Assembly: GCA_913060505.1 (NCBI GenBank)
Contig: CAJXRQ010000003.1
Location: 101,199-165,198 of the forward strand
Direction of reading: 5' to 3'
DNA: 64,000 bases
Origin: an uncultured Desulfovibrio sp.
Lineage (GTDB): Bacteria; Desulfobacterota; Desulfovibrionia; Desulfovibrionales; Desulfovibrionaceae
Within the stretch, counting starts at the first letter, position 1, and each line of letters starts with the position of its first letter. Below, piece after piece: positions 25,860 through 34,923 of the stretch. The notes beneath the pieces are model-generated. The model had not been told where the DNA came from, searched no databases, and was given only the letters and a program-made list of their open reading frames with translations. The position numbers and the translations under genes were made by a program.

Positions 25860-26849
25860 TCACAACCGTACCACATATTGCTCCCGGGCACTACGCATGA
25901 GGGCCTCATGTACGCGAAGATTGGCAATGGCATCCTCCAACGGCACGGGAACGGGCGTGCCCTCCAGAATGGAACGGGCAAAATCCGCAGCCTGCGCCGC
26001 ATAGTGATCACATTCAAAGCCCCGTTCCGCGATTTGGCCATCCCGATGCAGCAGTATAGAAGTCGGGCCATCCGGCGGCGGATTGAACGGGGCCATGACT
26101 TCAATGCGTCCCCGCGTTCCCAGAATAAAGACCTGCTGGCAGGATTCAAGCTGCGTGGAGCAGGTAAACGAGGAGACGCAGGAGCCGAATTTCATGACAC
26201 CGCTGAACATGCGGTCCGTGCCGAAATCCGGGTCCACGTCCATGCAGCCGCATACGGACTCCGGTTCTGAACCAAGCAACCAGCGCGAAAGGGAAATGCA
26301 ATAGCACCCGACATCCATCATGGCCCCGCCGCCCTTATCAGGCCGGTTACGGATATTGTCCGGGTCCATATTGTAATAGGAAAAAACGGATTGAATGGCC
26401 CTGACTTCTCCAAGTTCGCCATCCTGAATACGCTCTTTGATCTCCAGCCACTGCGTGTGGTGGCGAAACATGAACGCTTCCATGATCCTGCATTCCGGAT
26501 GCCGGGAAGCCTCTCCTGCAAGCTCCCGAGCCTGTTCAACCGAAACGGCCACAGGTTTTTCACACAAAACATGCTTCCCCGCTCGCAATGCCCTGATAGC
26601 CCACGGCACATGCAGGTGATTGGGCAGGGGAATATAGACTGCGTCAATGTCCGGACTTTCCAGCAAGGCTTCATAGCTTCCGAACGCCAGCGGGATGCCC
26701 ATTTTTCCAGCCAGGGCCTGCGCACGGTTCTCCCCGCGTGAAGCGATGCCCTCCACTCTGCACAAAGAAGAAACCTTCCTTATGGCCGGAATGGTTCTTT
26801 TCATGGCTGTCCGGGCAACTCCAAGAATCCCGAACCGAACGATATCCAT
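25860..26849 (-). CDS. Gfo/Idh/MocA-family oxidoreductase
   Basis: The protein is 329 residues. The N-terminal Rossmann domain starts IVRFGILGVARTA and contains the family signature HVLCEKPVAVSVEQA, where the Lys is conserved for catalysis. The C-terminal domain has YNMDPDNIRNRPDKGGGAMMDVGCYCI, close to dimeric dihydrodiol/xylose dehydrogenase-like members. These enzymes oxidise or reduce sugars with NAD(P). The start at 26849 is chosen because AAGGAG is spaced seven bases from it; the ATG two codons upstream is too close. No neighbours suggest a pathway. Confidence 0.9.
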   Translation of the reverse strand: MDIVRFGILGVARTAMKRTIPAIRKVSSLCRVEGIASRGENRAQALAGKMGIPLAFGSYEALLESPDIDAVYIPLPNHLHVPWAIRALRAGKHVLCEKPVAVSVEQARELAGEASRHPECRIMEAFMFRHHTQWLEIKERIQDGELGEVRAIQSVFSYYNMDPDNIRNRPDKGGGAMMDVGCYCISLSRWLLGSEPESVCGCMDVDPDFGTDRMFSGVMKFGSCVSSFTCSTQLESCQQVFILGTRGRIEVMAPFNPPPDGPTSILLHRDGQIAERGFECDHYAAQAADFARSILEGTPVPVPLEDAIANLRVHEALMRSAREQYVVRL

Positions 26850-26987
26850 AAACATACTCCTTTAACACTCCAAGCCTTCTCACAAACCACAATCAAACAC
26901 CTGGCAGTCCTTTTTTCAATACTTGCCCCAAAGGGATTCTTTCGCGTATGGCAGGAGGAAGAATACACCCTAACAGGATGGAGACAC

Positions 26988-27728
26988 ATGAAAAAAGTAT
27001 TGTGCACCGCCCTTCTGATCACCGCGGTATTCGCCTGTACGGCCCATGCCAGCTGGAAAAGCGGTTTACAAGACGTCATAACCAATACGGTAACCGGGCC
27101 GGACCGTACAAGCGCTGACTCGGAAACGGCCAGCGCACTGAAGCAGGCATTGGAAAAGGGTGTGAATGCCGCCGTCACCCAGCTGGGAGCTGTCGGTGGC
27201 TATCTGAACGATGATGCCGTTCGCATACCACTGCCCGAAGACGTGGAAACAGCGGTCAACGCACTGAAGCTGGTTGGACAGGGCGACAAGGTAGATCAGT
27301 TCGTGGAAAGTATGAACCGTGCGGCAGAAAAGGCTGCTCCCCATGCCAAGGAAATCTTTCTTGAGTCCATCACGTCCATGACCTTCAGTGATGCGCGCCG
27401 AATCCTGTCCGGTGCGGACAACGCTGCCACGCAATATCTGGAGCGCACAACCCGGGACAGCCTTTTTGAAAAATTCCTGCCCATCGTCAAGAACATAACT
27501 GACAGCTATAATGTCACCAGCCAATACAAATCCATTGCGGCCGGAACAAGTGGCGTCAGCAGCCTGCTTGGCAGCAAGGAACCGTTGCTCACGGACATCG
27601 ACTCCTATGTGACCAACAAGGGCCTGGACGGATTGTTCTCGGTTATGGCGCAGGAGGAGAAGGACATCCGCGAAAATCCGGCGGCGCGCACGACCGAACT
27701 GCTGAAAAAGATTTTTGGCTCAAAATGA
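26988..27728 (+). CDS. DUF4197 periplasmic protein
   Basis: The protein is 246 residues with a clear signal peptide (MKKVLCTALLITAVFACTAHA, cleavage probably after the last Ala). The rest matches DUF4197: ALKQALEKGVNAAVTQLG, GYLNDDAVRIPLP and ITSMTFSDARRIL followed by FLPIVKNITDSY. The family is periplasmic and of unknown function. It stands alone with its own terminator. Confidence 0.88.
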   Translation: MKKVLCTALLITAVFACTAHASWKSGLQDVITNTVTGPDRTSADSETASALKQALEKGVNAAVTQLGAVGGYLNDDAVRIPLPEDVETAVNALKLVGQGDKVDQFVESMNRAAEKAAPHAKEIFLESITSMTFSDARRILSGADNAATQYLERTTRDSLFEKFLPIVKNITDSYNVTSQYKSIAAGTSGVSSLLGSKEPLLTDIDSYVTNKGLDGLFSVMAQEEKDIRENPAARTTELLKKIFGSK

Positions 27729-27773
27729 TGAGCCGCAAAAATCGCGGGTGCTGATGCAAGCAGATCGACAAAT

Positions 27774-27813
27774 AAAAACGGGACCGCTTCCAAAAGACGG
27801 TCCCGTTTTTATT
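27774..27813. terminator. Bidirectional terminator between DUF4197 and SLOG genes
   Basis: AAAACGGGACCG pairs with CGGTCCCGTTTT around an 11-base loop, flanked by A and T runs, between two converging genes. Confidence 0.92.
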
Positions 27814-27829
27814 TGCATACTATCTGATG

Positions 27830-28381
27830 TTAGCCGAAGGAACGGGCAAACAGTTCCTGCAAGGCTTTCTGGCCGTTCTCTTCCAAAAAGCGGGTTCCGG
27901 TTCCCGTAAAACGGGTAGAGGTAATGACAGGGTTCTCCACGATGACCCACTCGCCTTTCTCCCACTTGAACCAGGCGTTGCGAGCCTGACCGAAAACATA
28001 CAGGGGCTTGTTGCAAATCTTGGCAAACTCCGCGCCCCAGCCGGTTCCGCCCTTGACGGTTCCGTCGTCCTGAATCACGCCCACAATAAAGACTTCGTGC
28101 CCGGAATCGACCTGATACATGATGGTCTGTAAAACCTTGCGCATCTTCTCGGCGTTGGTAAAGGAACGATGAAGCAGTTTGGAAACATAGGTCAGGCTGA
28201 CATCCTTGCGAACCAGTTCCTCATCGCTCAGGACACGCAGTCCCTCAACACGATCGTTGCTGTGGCCCTCGAAAGTGAAGTTCACTTCGGTCACACCATA
28301 CTGGGCCGCAAGGCGTCCGAACTCGGACTCTGCGCCACGAGCCGCCCCACTGTACAGGGTGCACGATTCGGGTTTGAGCAT
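27830..28381 (-). CDS. SLOG-like nucleotide-binding protein
   Basis: The protein is 183 residues without membrane segments. It starts TLYSGAARGAESEFGRLAAQYGV, the Gly-rich loop and FG motif seen in SLOG/YpsA-type Rossmannoid proteins, and later has GHEVFIVGVIQDDGTVKGG with GWGAEFAKICNKPLYVF, consistent with a second ligand-contacting loop. SLOG proteins bind or process nucleotides and some act in stress or conflict signalling. No partner effector gene is adjacent, so a housekeeping role is as likely. The assignment rests on motif pattern only. Confidence 0.65.
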   Translation of the reverse strand: MLKPESCTLYSGAARGAESEFGRLAAQYGVTEVNFTFEGHSNDRVEGLRVLSDEELVRKDVSLTYVSKLLHRSFTNAEKMRKVLQTIMYQVDSGHEVFIVGVIQDDGTVKGGTGWGAEFAKICNKPLYVFGQARNAWFKWEKGEWVIVENPVITSTRFTGTGTRFLEENGQKALQELFARSFG

Positions 28382-28590
28382 GGAATCTCCTTATTTTCTT
28401 TTCTATTGTGGACACCACTCGGCACGATATAATTCCATTCTAGGACGCAACGCCGTGCCATGACAACGCAAAATGCGTTATTATTCAGGAAAAAATCAAC
28501 CATCTCATGGACAGGGTATTTTTCTCCCGTTACGATTATAGCATCCTTGTACCCATGGAAGCCCGTATGGGCAAGCTACCGGGGAATACC

Positions 28591-29424
28591 ATGCGCACAC
28601 TAGGCCTGCTCTTTCTTGCCATAAGCCTCACCCTGCCCGCACACACAGTCGGCAAGGTCATTAAGGTCGTGACCCTGCACGGCTATGCTCCTTACTGCTT
28701 TACGCAACCGCCGGCGCTCACGATCGACAACGAAGTCGTGGCACCGGGCGAAGACTCCCAACATCTGCACGGATACAGCTGGGACATTGTTCGGGAAAGC
28801 CTGCATTCGCAAGATTTGACCATTCTCCTGACCGTGGTTCCATGGTCCCGGGCCCTGACCCTGTTGCAGGAAGGCAAAGCCGACATGCTTTTTCCGGCCG
28901 GAACCAGCTCCCGGCGGCGCTCTCTCTATGCGTACTCCAAATCCACCGTTACCACTGCCCGGATGCTCATTTATGTCCGCAAGGATTCGAAATTGCAATG
29001 GAACGGCCTCAACGCACTGAACAACGTGACTATTGCCACTCTCCGTGGTGCGACTTACGGCGACCAGTGGGATGCTCTTGATGGATTCCAGGTAAAAAAA
29101 TATCCCGTCAACTCAATCCCCATCGGGTTGAAAATGCTCCGGGCCGGACGTGTAGACGGATTTGCCGGGTACGAGGCCAATTGGGACCACTTTATCCACC
29201 TGCTTGGATGGGAAGGAGAATTCAAAAAACTTCCCGTATTTCGCATCTCCGACGAACATTGTGTTGCCATGCATGGAAACGACGATTCACGTGTCTTTCT
29301 TGAGCTTTTCGACAAGGGCATGCGGGAAATAAAACGCACCGGAAAGCTGAAAAGCATCCACAACCGCTGGCTCGGTACAAAAGAACCTTCACCCATTGAC
29401 AAAGCTCAATATCAAGAGCATTGA
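28591..29424 (+). CDS. Periplasmic solute-binding protein (SBP_bac_3-like)
   Basis: The protein is 277 residues from the ATG at 28591, which begins a signal peptide (MRTLGLLFLAISLTLPAHTVG) and has GGGGA upstream; the frame is open to 28507. The mature part has the two-lobed binding-protein pattern (GYSWDIVRESL, VPWSRALTLLQEGKADMLFPA, GLKMLRAGRVDGFAGYE). No permease or ATPase is adjacent, so it is an orphan sensor/binding protein of a type frequent in these bacteria. The ligand is unknown; polar amino acids are typical. Confidence 0.82.
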   Translation: MRTLGLLFLAISLTLPAHTVGKVIKVVTLHGYAPYCFTQPPALTIDNEVVAPGEDSQHLHGYSWDIVRESLHSQDLTILLTVVPWSRALTLLQEGKADMLFPAGTSSRRRSLYAYSKSTVTTARMLIYVRKDSKLQWNGLNALNNVTIATLRGATYGDQWDALDGFQVKKYPVNSIPIGLKMLRAGRVDGFAGYEANWDHFIHLLGWEGEFKKLPVFRISDEHCVAMHGNDDSRVFLELFDKGMREIKRTGKLKSIHNRWLGTKEPSPIDKAQYQEH

Positions 29425-29435
29425 ATTTCAATCTT

Positions 29436-29578
29436 ACTTTCAGGGCGGGGTGAAATTCCCCACCGGCGGTATCCCGGCTCGGCCGGGGAGCCCGCGAGCG
29501 CTCCTGCATGGGCAGGAGGTCAGCAGATCCGGTGAAATGCCGGAGCCGACGGTAATAGTCCGGATGAAAGAGGGTAAG
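29436..29578 (+). promoter_or_regulatory. FMN riboswitch (RFN element) upstream of ribB
   Basis: The conserved RFN blocks are all present: GGGCGGGGTGAAATTCCC, ACCGGCGGTA, GCCCGCGAGCGC, GTCAGCAGATCCGGTG, AATGCCGGAGCCGACGG and AATAGTCCGGATGAAAGA. Binding of FMN to this RNA normally shuts down riboflavin genes in cis. It ends about 120 bases before the ribB start. Confidence 0.97.
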
Positions 29579-29696
29579 ACAGACACCGGCCTTCATGACC
29601 GCGGCGCTTTTGCGCCCGGCCGCCTTTTGTCCGATTTCGGACGCCTGTCTCTTCCTGCGCCCTGGTTCATGTTTCAACGGTTCAAGGAGAACTGCC

Positions 29697-30341
29697 ATGA
29701 ATCAGACTTTGCTTTCTCGTTTCGGCGCGCCACGCGAACGTGTGGAACGTGCCTTGGCCTCGCTTGCCGCGGGTAACGGCGTGCTTGTCACGGATGACGA
29801 AAATCGCGAAAACGAGGGCGACCTCATTTTTGCCGCCGAATCCCTGACAAACGAACAAATGGCCATGCTTATCCGCGAATGCAGCGGCATAGTCTGCCTC
29901 TGCCTGCCTGAGGACCATGTTCGCAAACTGGGCCTGCCCATGATGGTTGAAAAGAACACCAGCCGTTACGGCACGGGCTTTACCGTTTCCATTGAAGCGG
30001 CCGAGGGCGTGACCACCGGGGTTTCTGCCGCGGACAGGGTTACTACGGTCAAGGCCGCAGCCAGCCCGGATGCCCAACCTGCGGACCTGAACCACCCCGG
30101 CCACATCTTCCCGTTGCGGGCCAGAGCCGGCGGCGTGTTGGAACGCGATGGTCATACAGAGGCTACCGTGGATCTCATGCGCCTTGCAGGGCTCAATCCC
30201 TGTGGCGTGCTGTGCGAATTGACCAACCCGGACGGAACCATGGCACGACTTCCCCAAGTGGTGGACTTTGCAGAGCAACACGACTTTCCGGTGATCGCAA
30301 TCGGGGACATTATTGAATATCGTCAGTCAAATAATAACTAG
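29697..30341 (+). CDS. ribB: 3,4-dihydroxy-2-butanone 4-phosphate synthase
   Basis: The protein is 214 residues and converts ribulose 5-phosphate to the four-carbon precursor of riboflavin. It shows the acidic metal/substrate loop [11 protein letters not shown], the Cys-rich strand [33 protein letters not shown] and [10 protein letters not shown] with the catalytic His. There is no fused GTP cyclohydrolase II domain, unlike RibBA. The ATG at 29697 follows AAGGAG. The gene is alone under an FMN riboswitch and ends at a good terminator, so it is a single-gene riboflavin regulon member. Confidence 0.97.
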   Translation: MNQTLLSRFGAPRERVERALASLAAGNGVLVTDDENRENEGDLIFAAESLTNEQMAMLIRECSGIVCLCLPEDHVRKLGLPMMVEKNTSRYGTGFTVSIEAAEGVTTGVSAADRVTTVKAAASPDAQPADLNHPGHIFPLRARAGGVLERDGHTEATVDLMRLAGLNPCGVLCELTNPDGTMARLPQVVDFAEQHDFPVIAIGDIIEYRQSNNN

Positions 30342-30411
30342 AAATAATTAACTTCTCCAATTATTGAAAACCTACCGACACTGTATACCGACAACAGTCT
30401 GCCATAAGGTT

Positions 30412-30442
30412 CGGCCCCTGCTTGCAGGGGCCGTTTTTTTTG
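30412..30442 (+). terminator. Terminator of ribB
   Basis: CGGCCCCTG at 30413-30421 pairs with CAGGGGCCG at 30426-30434, followed by eight Ts. Confidence 0.95.
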
Positions 30443-30767
30443 TCTGTCCACCCAAATCTGTGCGCATTCAAAAAAAATGCAACCCAAGGCTACAAGAAGC
30501 CCATTTTTTTGCTCTACCCAATATCAGGCGCTGCAAAAATGAAATGCCTGAAGCCCTCATGACATTCATGAAAACGCATATCGATTATTTACGGGGCAGC
30601 AAAACAAGACACGTTGGGGCTATTGCATGGCGAGTACTTTTTGTTACTGTTTACGTATGACGTTTTATATACAAAACGAAATACAATTGCTATGGAGTCC
30701 AACATTATAGATCAGGTATAAACGTACTTTCTGGCATCAGCTATGCCAGAGAATGGTATAAGAAGAG
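30443..30767. other. Intergenic region, no supported gene
   Basis: The sequence after the ribB terminator is AT-rich. An open frame ending at 30660 spans the terminator and has no ribosome site. A weak hairpin (CTGGCAT/ATGCCAG, 30731-30749) lies just beyond the end of the argP-like gene and could be its terminator. Confidence 0.35.
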
Positions 30768-31652
30768 CTACTGCGCAAGATACTTGCGAGCGCCTGATCG
30801 GAGCGCCCTGAGAAACAGATTCATCAGGGATGATTCGATGTTCCAGCAATGCCAGAAAAGATCGACCCGAACGATTTCGCCCGGAATCAGGTCCACGAGG
30901 CGGCCTTGTGCGGCCAACTCTCCGGACTGCTGTTCCGGCAACATTCCACAGACAAGACCCTCGGCTATGAAGTCGGCAAAACGTTCGGATGAAGGAGCAT
31001 AGAAAGGAGTCAGCTGCGGACAATGCCCCAAGACCCGCCGGAACATGGCAATGTGCATCTCGTCCTTGCGGTTATAGATAAGCATGGGCGCAGCACTCAA
31101 ATTTTCTGCAGTAAAACCGTCCGCAAACCATTTGTCCCGAAAATCCGGATTGGCCATAAGCCGGTAGTCCATGTGCCCGAGATACTCACAACGGCACCCC
31201 TGAAAGGAGTCACTGCGGGAAGAAATACATCCCACGACGTTTCCATCCCGCAACAGCCGGTGCGTCTGGTCCTGATCTTCGGACCGTAAATCCAGCAACA
31301 CGGGATAGGAGGTCAGAAAATCCCGTACGGCCGGAAGAAACCACGTAGCAAGACTGTCCGCGTTAATGCCCACGGAAAGCGTGGTAAAGGAGCTGTCATC
31401 CGCGTTCAGCTCCGAATTAAGGTCTTCCTCAAGCCTGCAAACCTGCCGGTAATGCTTGAGCAGCCGGGTTCCAGCCTCGGTCGGTTCCGGAGGGCAGGAC
31501 CGGACCAGCAGGATCTGCCCGGAATATTCCTCAAGCAACTTGACCCGCTGCGACACCGCGGATTGAGTCAGATGCAACACTCGTGCAGCACGTTCAAACC
31601 CGCCTTCATCCACGACAGAAGCCAATGCTTTTAACAATTTGTAATCAAGCAT
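30768..31652 (-). CDS. argP: ArgP-type LysR regulator
   Basis: The protein is 294 residues with the N-terminal winged helix (KLLKALASVVDEGGFERAARVLHLTQSAVSQRVKLLEE) and a substrate-binding domain typical of the ArgP/LysG group. ArgP senses Lys/Arg and activates the exporter gene argO. It is divergent from a LysE/ArgO-family gene with a shared 105-base control region containing an 8-bp inverted repeat. This genomic pairing makes the assignment firm, although ligand specificity is not readable. Confidence 0.9.
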   Translation of the reverse strand: MLDYKLLKALASVVDEGGFERAARVLHLTQSAVSQRVKLLEEYSGQILLVRSCPPEPTEAGTRLLKHYRQVCRLEEDLNSELNADDSSFTTLSVGINADSLATWFLPAVRDFLTSYPVLLDLRSEDQDQTHRLLRDGNVVGCISSRSDSFQGCRCEYLGHMDYRLMANPDFRDKWFADGFTAENLSAAPMLIYNRKDEMHIAMFRRVLGHCPQLTPFYAPSSERFADFIAEGLVCGMLPEQQSGELAAQGRLVDLIPGEIVRVDLFWHCWNIESSLMNLFLRALRSGARKYLAQ

Positions 31653-31683
31653 GACCCTATTATTACTCTTTCTAATTTAAAAT

Positions 31684-31710
31684 CAATAAGATTAATTTTA
31701 TTTCTTATTG
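31684..31710. promoter_or_regulatory. Likely ArgP operator (LysR T-N11-A box)
   Basis: CAATAAGA at 31684-31691 and TCTTATTG at 31703-31710 are perfect reverse complements separated by 11 bases, the classic LysR-type recognition layout. It sits in the middle of the argP-argO intergenic region, 47 bases before the argO start. Confidence 0.75.
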
Positions 31711-31757
31711 CCTTTCCCTTATTATGCAATCTAATCATTCTAAGGGAGAATTTAGTA

Positions 31758-32369
31758 ATGTTTTCAGTATATTTTCAGGGTTTTGGATTGGGAGGAAGCC
31801 TCATCGTGGCAATCGGTGCGCAGAATGCCTTTGTGCTTTCCCAGGGAGTACGTCGCAACCATCAGCTTGCCGTAGCGCTCCTGTGCACGCTTTGCGACAT
31901 TGTGCTCATATCCGTCGGCATCACGGGTGTAGGCACAACCGTGGCCGCCAGTCCGATCCTTGGCAATATTGCCGCAATCGGTGGAAGCGCATTTCTGTTT
32001 TGGTACGGATTCGGGGCATTCCGCTCGGCATTGGGGAACCACGGGTTGAAAACGCAGGAGGACACACCGGATTCACTGCGGTCCGTACTCATGCTCACTC
32101 TGGGCGTCACGCTGCTCAACCCCCACGTCTATCTGGATACGGTCGTACTCATGGGCAGCATGAGCGGCCAGTACTCCCTGGAAGCACGGCCCGTCTTTGG
32201 ATTGGGTGCCATGAGTGCATCACTGATCTGGTTTCTGCTGCTTGCACAGGGAGGAAGAGCGCTGGCCCCGGCCTTTCGAAATCCCGTTACCTGGAAGATA
32301 TTGGATGGGGCCGTATGCGCCACCATGTGGCTGCTGGGCGCCAGACTGCTGTTCACCGCCCTGGGGTGA
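31758..32369 (+). CDS. argO: LysE/ArgO-family basic amino acid exporter
   Basis: The protein is 203 residues with six hydrophobic segments. The N terminus GFGLGGSLIVAIGAQNAFVLSQGVRR and the later LGVTLLNPHVYLDTVVLMGS are LysE-family signatures. It exports arginine and/or lysine by exchange with protons. AGGGAG lies upstream of the ATG. It is divergent from argP, which should induce it when Lys/Arg accumulate. Confidence 0.93.
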   Translation: MFSVYFQGFGLGGSLIVAIGAQNAFVLSQGVRRNHQLAVALLCTLCDIVLISVGITGVGTTVAASPILGNIAAIGGSAFLFWYGFGAFRSALGNHGLKTQEDTPDSLRSVLMLTLGVTLLNPHVYLDTVVLMGSMSGQYSLEARPVFGLGAMSASLIWFLLLAQGGRALAPAFRNPVTWKILDGAVCATMWLLGARLLFTALG

Positions 32370-32438
32370 GAAGATGGCAATTTTTTACAAGACATTCGTA
32401 TTGTCTCCGGCTATCCTTTTTCGCTGAGGGAACCCGCC

Positions 32439-33254
32439 ATGAACAAGGAATATGTACGCTACTGGCGCGATCCGGATTTGTACGAACTGGAAATCCGCCT
32501 CTCCGCCAACTCCGCCCACAGCTTTCCGCACCACTCTCACGACTGCTACACTATCGGGATAATGGAACGAGGCCGCTGTTTCGTGCTCGGTCCCGGCCAG
32601 GGGAGCATATATATCGGAGCGGGACAAATGTGCCTGATCAATCCCGGCCAGGTCCACTCCGGCATCATTATGGACAGAAACGCACGGGTCACTTACCGCA
32701 TGTTTTTCGTGCAAACCCAATGGCTCAAGCACATGGCCAGCGACTTGCGCGACGGCAACGACGGCCTTCCCGAATTCCATGATCTTATCGCGCACACACC
32801 CGTTCTCTCCGCGCGCCTGCAATCCCTGAACGCGCTCATCCACGGCAAGGCGGAACCGCTGGAAAAGGATGCGGCCATGATGCACGCCATGGCAGGCCTG
32901 TTCTTTGCCCATGGCGGTATTCACCGCCCCTCCACCGGGCATGAGCCGCAAGCCGTGCAACGGGCTCGCGAATACCTCAACGACAACCTCAGCCACAAGG
33001 TATCACTGGACACGCTGGCCAAAATATCCGGCTTGAGCCGCTATCACTTCCTGCGGGTTTTCAAAAAGGCAACAGGACTGCCTCCCCATCGCTTCCACCT
33101 GCAATGCCGGGTGGAACGGGCCAAGCAACTGCTGCTGTCCGGCATGTCCATTTCCGAAGCCGCACTGGAAAGCGGCTTTGCGGATCAAAGCCATTTCACC
33201 AATAAATTCAAACAATTCACCGGGGCAACACCCACTCAGTACATCAACGACTAA
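32439..33254 (+). CDS. AraC-family transcriptional regulator
   Basis: The protein is 271 residues. An N-terminal cupin-type ligand domain (HHSHDCYTIGIMERGRC, INPGQVHSG) precedes two helix-turn-helix units (LDTLAKISGLSRYHFLRVFKKA and ISEAALESGFADQSHFTNKFKQ) at about 180-270. GAGGG precedes the ATG. It lies between argO and an EamA exporter on the same strand and plausibly controls the latter; the effector is probably a small amino acid-like compound, but that is a guess from context. Confidence 0.93.
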   Translation: MNKEYVRYWRDPDLYELEIRLSANSAHSFPHHSHDCYTIGIMERGRCFVLGPGQGSIYIGAGQMCLINPGQVHSGIIMDRNARVTYRMFFVQTQWLKHMASDLRDGNDGLPEFHDLIAHTPVLSARLQSLNALIHGKAEPLEKDAAMMHAMAGLFFAHGGIHRPSTGHEPQAVQRAREYLNDNLSHKVSLDTLAKISGLSRYHFLRVFKKATGLPPHRFHLQCRVERAKQLLLSGMSISEAALESGFADQSHFTNKFKQFTGATPTQYIND

Positions 33255-33352
33255 ACAAAATTCTCCTCAAGGCAATAATACACAAGACATGGTGTTCCAT
33301 GTGTGCGAAGACGCGGCTGCGACACACCTCTCACCGCCATGAGGAGTTTTTC

Positions 33353-34252
33353 ATGACCAGAAGCGTAGCCGCCAGAAAGCCTGCGGCATTGATTTCCATG
33401 CCGACCCTGACGATTCTTGGAGCCGTCCTGTTCTGGGGCAGCTCTTTTCCTGCCATGAAAGCCGCCCTGCGTGTGCTTGACCCGTGGAGCATCATGTGGC
33501 TGCGCCTGACAGTGGGCAGTCTGGTGCTGACCCCGGTCCTCAGCCGCATCGTTCCGGTCAAGGCCGTGCTGACCCGCTGGCGCCTGTTCCTTCCTCTGGC
33601 AGCCTTGCAGCCCTGCCTGTATTTCCTGTTGGAATCCTATGCCCTGCAATATACGACCTCCGCACAGGCCGGGATCGTGGCGGCGTGTCTGCCCATCATG
33701 GTAGCTCTGGGCGCGCACCTTTTTCTCGGAGAGCGATTGGGCCGAAAGGCCTATGCCGGCCTGCTGTTTTCCGTGATGGGTGTGGCATGGCTCACGCTGG
33801 CGGGAACGCCCTCCGGCGATGCACCCAACCCCTTGCTGGGTAATCTGCTGGAACTGGCGGCAATGGCCTGCGCTTCCGGCTCCATGCTGCTGATCAAACA
33901 CGCAAGTGAACGGTTCGGACCATGGACTATCACCGCAGTACAAACCCTTGTAGGGGCCGTATTCTTTTTGCCCGGCATCGGTCCGTTGTTGCATGTTCCC
34001 TCCGCAGACCTCGCCTCTGTTCTGCCCGTGGCAGTCTACCTCGGTTCCTGCGTCACGCTGGGTGCTTTCGGACTCTATAACATCGGCATAGCACGCATCC
34101 CAGCCAGCCGGGCCTCGGTCTTTATCAACCTGGTCCCGGTGGTGGCGGTAGGCTTTGCATGGATTTTCCTTGGGGAAACGCTCAATTCCATGCAACTTCT
34201 GGCCGCATGTTGTATCTTTCTCGGGGTTTGGATAACGCAAAAATACGCATAG
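33353..34252 (+). CDS. EamA-family (DMT) transporter
   Basis: The protein is 299 residues with ten predicted helices in two EamA repeats (ILGAVLFWGSSFPAMKAAL at the first, LLGNLLELAAMACASGSML at the second). The Glu-Thr motif LGETLNSMQLLAACCIFLGVWI closes the second repeat, echoing LGERLGRKAYAGLLF in the first. Such proteins export metabolites. The ATG at 33353 has GAGGAG upstream; the frame opens at 33299. The adjacent AraC gene is a likely regulator. Confidence 0.92.
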   Translation: MTRSVAARKPAALISMPTLTILGAVLFWGSSFPAMKAALRVLDPWSIMWLRLTVGSLVLTPVLSRIVPVKAVLTRWRLFLPLAALQPCLYFLLESYALQYTTSAQAGIVAACLPIMVALGAHLFLGERLGRKAYAGLLFSVMGVAWLTLAGTPSGDAPNPLLGNLLELAAMACASGSMLLIKHASERFGPWTITAVQTLVGAVFFLPGIGPLLHVPSADLASVLPVAVYLGSCVTLGAFGLYNIGIARIPASRASVFINLVPVVAVGFAWIFLGETLNSMQLLAACCIFLGVWITQKYA

Positions 34253-34307
34253 AATAATTTCGGACAACCATGGTTCCGCACTTGCCGCCGGTGCGGAATG
34301 CGGTATC

Positions 34308-34757
34308 ATGGATTCCGAGATGCAACCGTTTATACAAGCTCCGCAACACGCGGTTCCCATGCAGGCAAAAGACCTGCCCGGCTCTCCTGAAGGAGGGGCC
34401 AAAATAACGGAAAAGCCGAAAAAGGCCCTGACCGATCAAGGTGGGCGAATGGTGGTGTGCCGTACCTGCGGCGCGCCCTTGGCGCCCCTCTGCGCTCGCA
34501 TGGCGGTCAACGGCAGCCACACTCATGTATTCTTCAATCCTCACGGCCTTGTTTTCGAAGTTGCCTGTTTTTTCCCTGCTCCAGGCGCTACCCCGGTTGG
34601 CCGAAGCACCGTCGAGTTCACATGGTTTTCCGGGCATGTCTGGCGTGTCGCTCTCTGTAAGGCTTGTCAGGCCCATCTTGGCTGGCATTTTCAGGGCGAC
34701 TCCCATTCCTTTTTCGGATTCATCACCAATGCCATCCGGGAAGCAGACGCATCCTGA
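34308..34757 (+). CDS. Bacterial cereblon-like CULT-domain protein
   Basis: The 149-residue frame contains one CULT domain from about residue 49. Zn ligands are C51, C54, C117 and C120. The three cage tryptophans are W106, W112 and W126 (FTWFSGHVWRVALCKACQAH then LGWHF). Their spacing (6 and 14) and position relative to the last two Cys equal W380, W386, W400, C391 and C394 of human cereblon, the thalidomide-binding site. Bacterial relatives are small single-domain proteins of unknown physiological ligand. The first 47 residues look disordered; a start at 34449 with AAGGTGG upstream is possible. It follows the EamA gene by 55 bases. Confidence 0.9.
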   Translation: MDSEMQPFIQAPQHAVPMQAKDLPGSPEGGAKITEKPKKALTDQGGRMVVCRTCGAPLAPLCARMAVNGSHTHVFFNPHGLVFEVACFFPAPGATPVGRSTVEFTWFSGHVWRVALCKACQAHLGWHFQGDSHSFFGFITNAIREADAS

Positions 34758-34923
34758 CCCCCCTCCTTGCCGGCAAAATATTACCTATAACGCATATCCT
34801 ATTAAAATAACGAACTTCTAACATCCCAATATAACGCGTTTACAATTTTTCAACGCATACCCCATTGATCTTATTGTAATTCCTCTCTATCTTCTCGCAC
34901 AACCGCATGCAGCAGGAGGATCA

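Noticed and set aside
30364..30660. 98-codon frame downstream of ribB
   Set aside because: It runs through the ribB terminator hairpin and has no ribosome site; the resemblance of its end to any family was too vague to use.
34308..34757. Yippee or Mss4-like zinc protein as the identity of this gene
   Set aside because: The same fold superfamily applies, but the three tryptophans at cereblon spacing identify the CULT subgroup specifically.
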